This document shows positions 5,499 through 6,713 of a stretch of 6,713 nt of DNA, piece after piece (the stretch's first letter is position 1; the number at the start of each line of letters is the position of its first letter). A program made the translations under genes and the position numbers. The stretch comes from Anaerolineae bacterium (GTDB lineage: Bacteria > Chloroflexota > Anaerolineae > Aggregatilineales > Phototrophicaceae): NCBI GenBank assembly GCA_025454675.1, contig JALONZ010000105.1, forward strand, positions 1-6,713. Reading direction: 5' to 3'. The notes beneath the pieces were generated by a model. It worked only from the letters and a program-made list of their open reading frames with translations. It ran no database searches and had not been told where the DNA came from.

Positions 5499-6713
5499 AT
5501 GCACCGCATATCTTCAATTCGACTTTTATTTTTGATGATGTTCGTCCTCATTGGCTTGGTCGGGTGTGATAACCAACCATCCAATCAATCGGTCGTATTT
5601 GAATCATCTCCCGCAACGATGGCAGTCGAAAGACCCGCCAACGCGATTGAAATTAGCATCATCTACGCGCCAGAATCGGCATTATACCTGCCCGAAACCA
5701 TTACCGAATTTAACCAATCGTATGCCAACGGGGTGAATCCCATCACAGGGCAACGCCTCGCTAGTGGGGAACGTCCGATTTATGTGGTGGGCGAATCGGG
5801 GTCATCGGGGACGGTGATGGAAGGCATCGTGAATGCGATTATCTCTCCCAATAACCAAAATGTGGAGCGCCCGACCATCTTCGCGCCGTCTGTCAGTCAT
5901 TGGTTAGCACTCGCCAATTATTTCGCGGGGCGCGATTTATTTAACCTCGCAGAAGCCCGCCCCACCGCCCTTGCGCCTGTGGTGATGGCAATTTGGAAAA
6001 GCCGACTGGATGCGATTCGGAATACGGTTGCAACGCGCACAGGTCAAAATCCAGCCGATGTTCAAATTGGGTGGGAAGAATTGTTACAGGTGTTGAATAG
6101 CCCCAATGGGTGGCAAGATTTTGGCATCCCCAACGGACGGCGTACCGTTTATTATGGGCATACCGACCCGTATATCAGTTCCACCGCACTATCAACACTC
6201 ATTGCCGAATTTTATGCCGCCGCCCGTGCCAACGGCATCACAGAACGCCGTTTAACGCTCGAAACAGTCAATAACCCCGCCGTGCAACAAGGTGTGCGCG
6301 ATATAGAACAACTCATCCGCCATTATTCACGACGCACAACCGAATTTAAGGAATATATCGCGCAAGGTCCCGATTATTTGGATTTTGTCGCCCTCGAAGA
6401 AAACGACTTGTTATTCATCAACATGGGACTCACCGAAACCCGCCCCCCCGAACAATTGGTGGCGCTGTATCCCAAAGAAGGCACATTTTGGCATGAACAC
6501 CCCTTTGGCATCGTCAATGCGTCTTGGGTCACACCCGAACAAGCAGAGGCGGCGCGGATTTTTACCGATTATGTGTTGACGACCAAAGTCCAAGAACGGG
6601 TGATGTCGCAAGGTTTCCGCCCTGCCAATCCAGATGTGCCATTGGCGTTTCCATTCGTCCCCGAAAATGGGGTGGATGTGAATCAACCTGCCACCGTGTT
6701 GGATGTCCCTGCA
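5499..6713 (+). CDS. Solute-binding lipoprotein, probably SBP-VWA, 3' partial
   Basis: The frame is open for 405 codons from the ATG to the last base, so the 3' end is missing. Residues 8-22 form a signal peptide ending in the lipobox LVGC, with Cys23 the likely lipidated residue and the only cysteine seen. Asp24 follows it. A Ser/Asn/Pro-rich linker (24-48) leads to a solute-binding domain: IEISIIYAP (50-58), TITEFNQSY (67-75), ERPTIFAPSVSHWL (123-136), and near the end FGIVNASW and MSQGFRPANPDVPL. The closing segment ENGVDVNQPATVLDVP matches what I recall of proteins that join an SBP_bac_11 domain to a C-terminal VWA (MIDAS) domain, so a VWA domain probably lies just outside. This is inference. 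A plain solute-binding lipoprotein is the alternative. It starts 13 bases after its likely paralogue. Ligand and partners are unknown. Confidence 0.85.
   Translation, partial: MHRISSIRLLFLMMFVLIGLVGCDNQPSNQSVVFESSPATMAVERPANAIEISIIYAPESALYLPETITEFNQSYANGVNPITGQRLASGERPIYVVGESGSSGTVMEGIVNAIISPNNQNVERPTIFAPSVSHWLALANYFAGRDLFNLAEARPTALAPVVMAIWKSRLDAIRNTVATRTGQNPADVQIGWEELLQVLNSPNGWQDFGIPNGRRTVYYGHTDPYISSTALSTLIAEFYAAARANGITERRLTLETVNNPAVQQGVRDIEQLIRHYSRRTTEFKEYIAQGPDYLDFVALEENDLLFINMGLTETRPPEQLVALYPKEGTFWHEHPFGIVNASWVTPEQAEAARIFTDYVLTTKVQERVMSQGFRPANPDVPLAFPFVPENGVDVNQPATVLDVPA

Overview
The window looks like bacterial chromosome, most likely from a member of the Chloroflexota (Anaerolineae-like). 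This assignment is inference. It rests on a very acidic TPR protein with repeated Pro-Asp-Trp-Leu motifs, a lipoprotein of the solute-binding plus VWA layout, non-ATG starts, and a mid-range base composition (not counted exactly). No phage, plasmid, IS transposase, CRISPR, tRNA or rRNA gene was seen.

Layout from left to right: (1) 1-2121, +, the 3' part of a long acidic protein with two families of Trp-Leu motifs, a proline-rich linker and a C-terminal TPR. Its start lies before the window. (2) A 120-base gap with a terminator-like hairpin, then ndk (2242-2697, +), a complete nucleoside diphosphate kinase starting at TTG. (3) A convergent gap holding two diverged palindromic repeats in inverted orientation (2721-2824), similar in layout to a REP doublet or small MITE. 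(4) rsfS (2841-3197, -), the ribosomal silencing factor, probably starting at a rare CTG codon. (5) Divergent from it, an rluD-type 23S rRNA pseudouridine synthase (3342-4259, +). (6) A 92-base gap with a 32-base inverted repeat, then two adjacent + strand genes 13 bases apart. These encode diverged solute-binding-like proteins: a membrane-anchored one without cysteine (4352-5485) and a lipoprotein (5499 to the window end) that is cut just where a VWA domain would be expected to start.

The middle is housekeeping: nucleotide metabolism (ndk), ribosome silencing during starvation (rsfS) and rRNA modification (rluD). The right-hand pair probably forms a cell-surface system of unknown role. The most original observations are the inverted repeat pair with a compensated base-pair change between copies, the CTG start of rsfS, the motif architecture of the left-hand protein, and the inverted repeat ahead of the surface-protein pair. 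No complete new system can be shown from this window alone. No gap between genes exceeds 300 bases.
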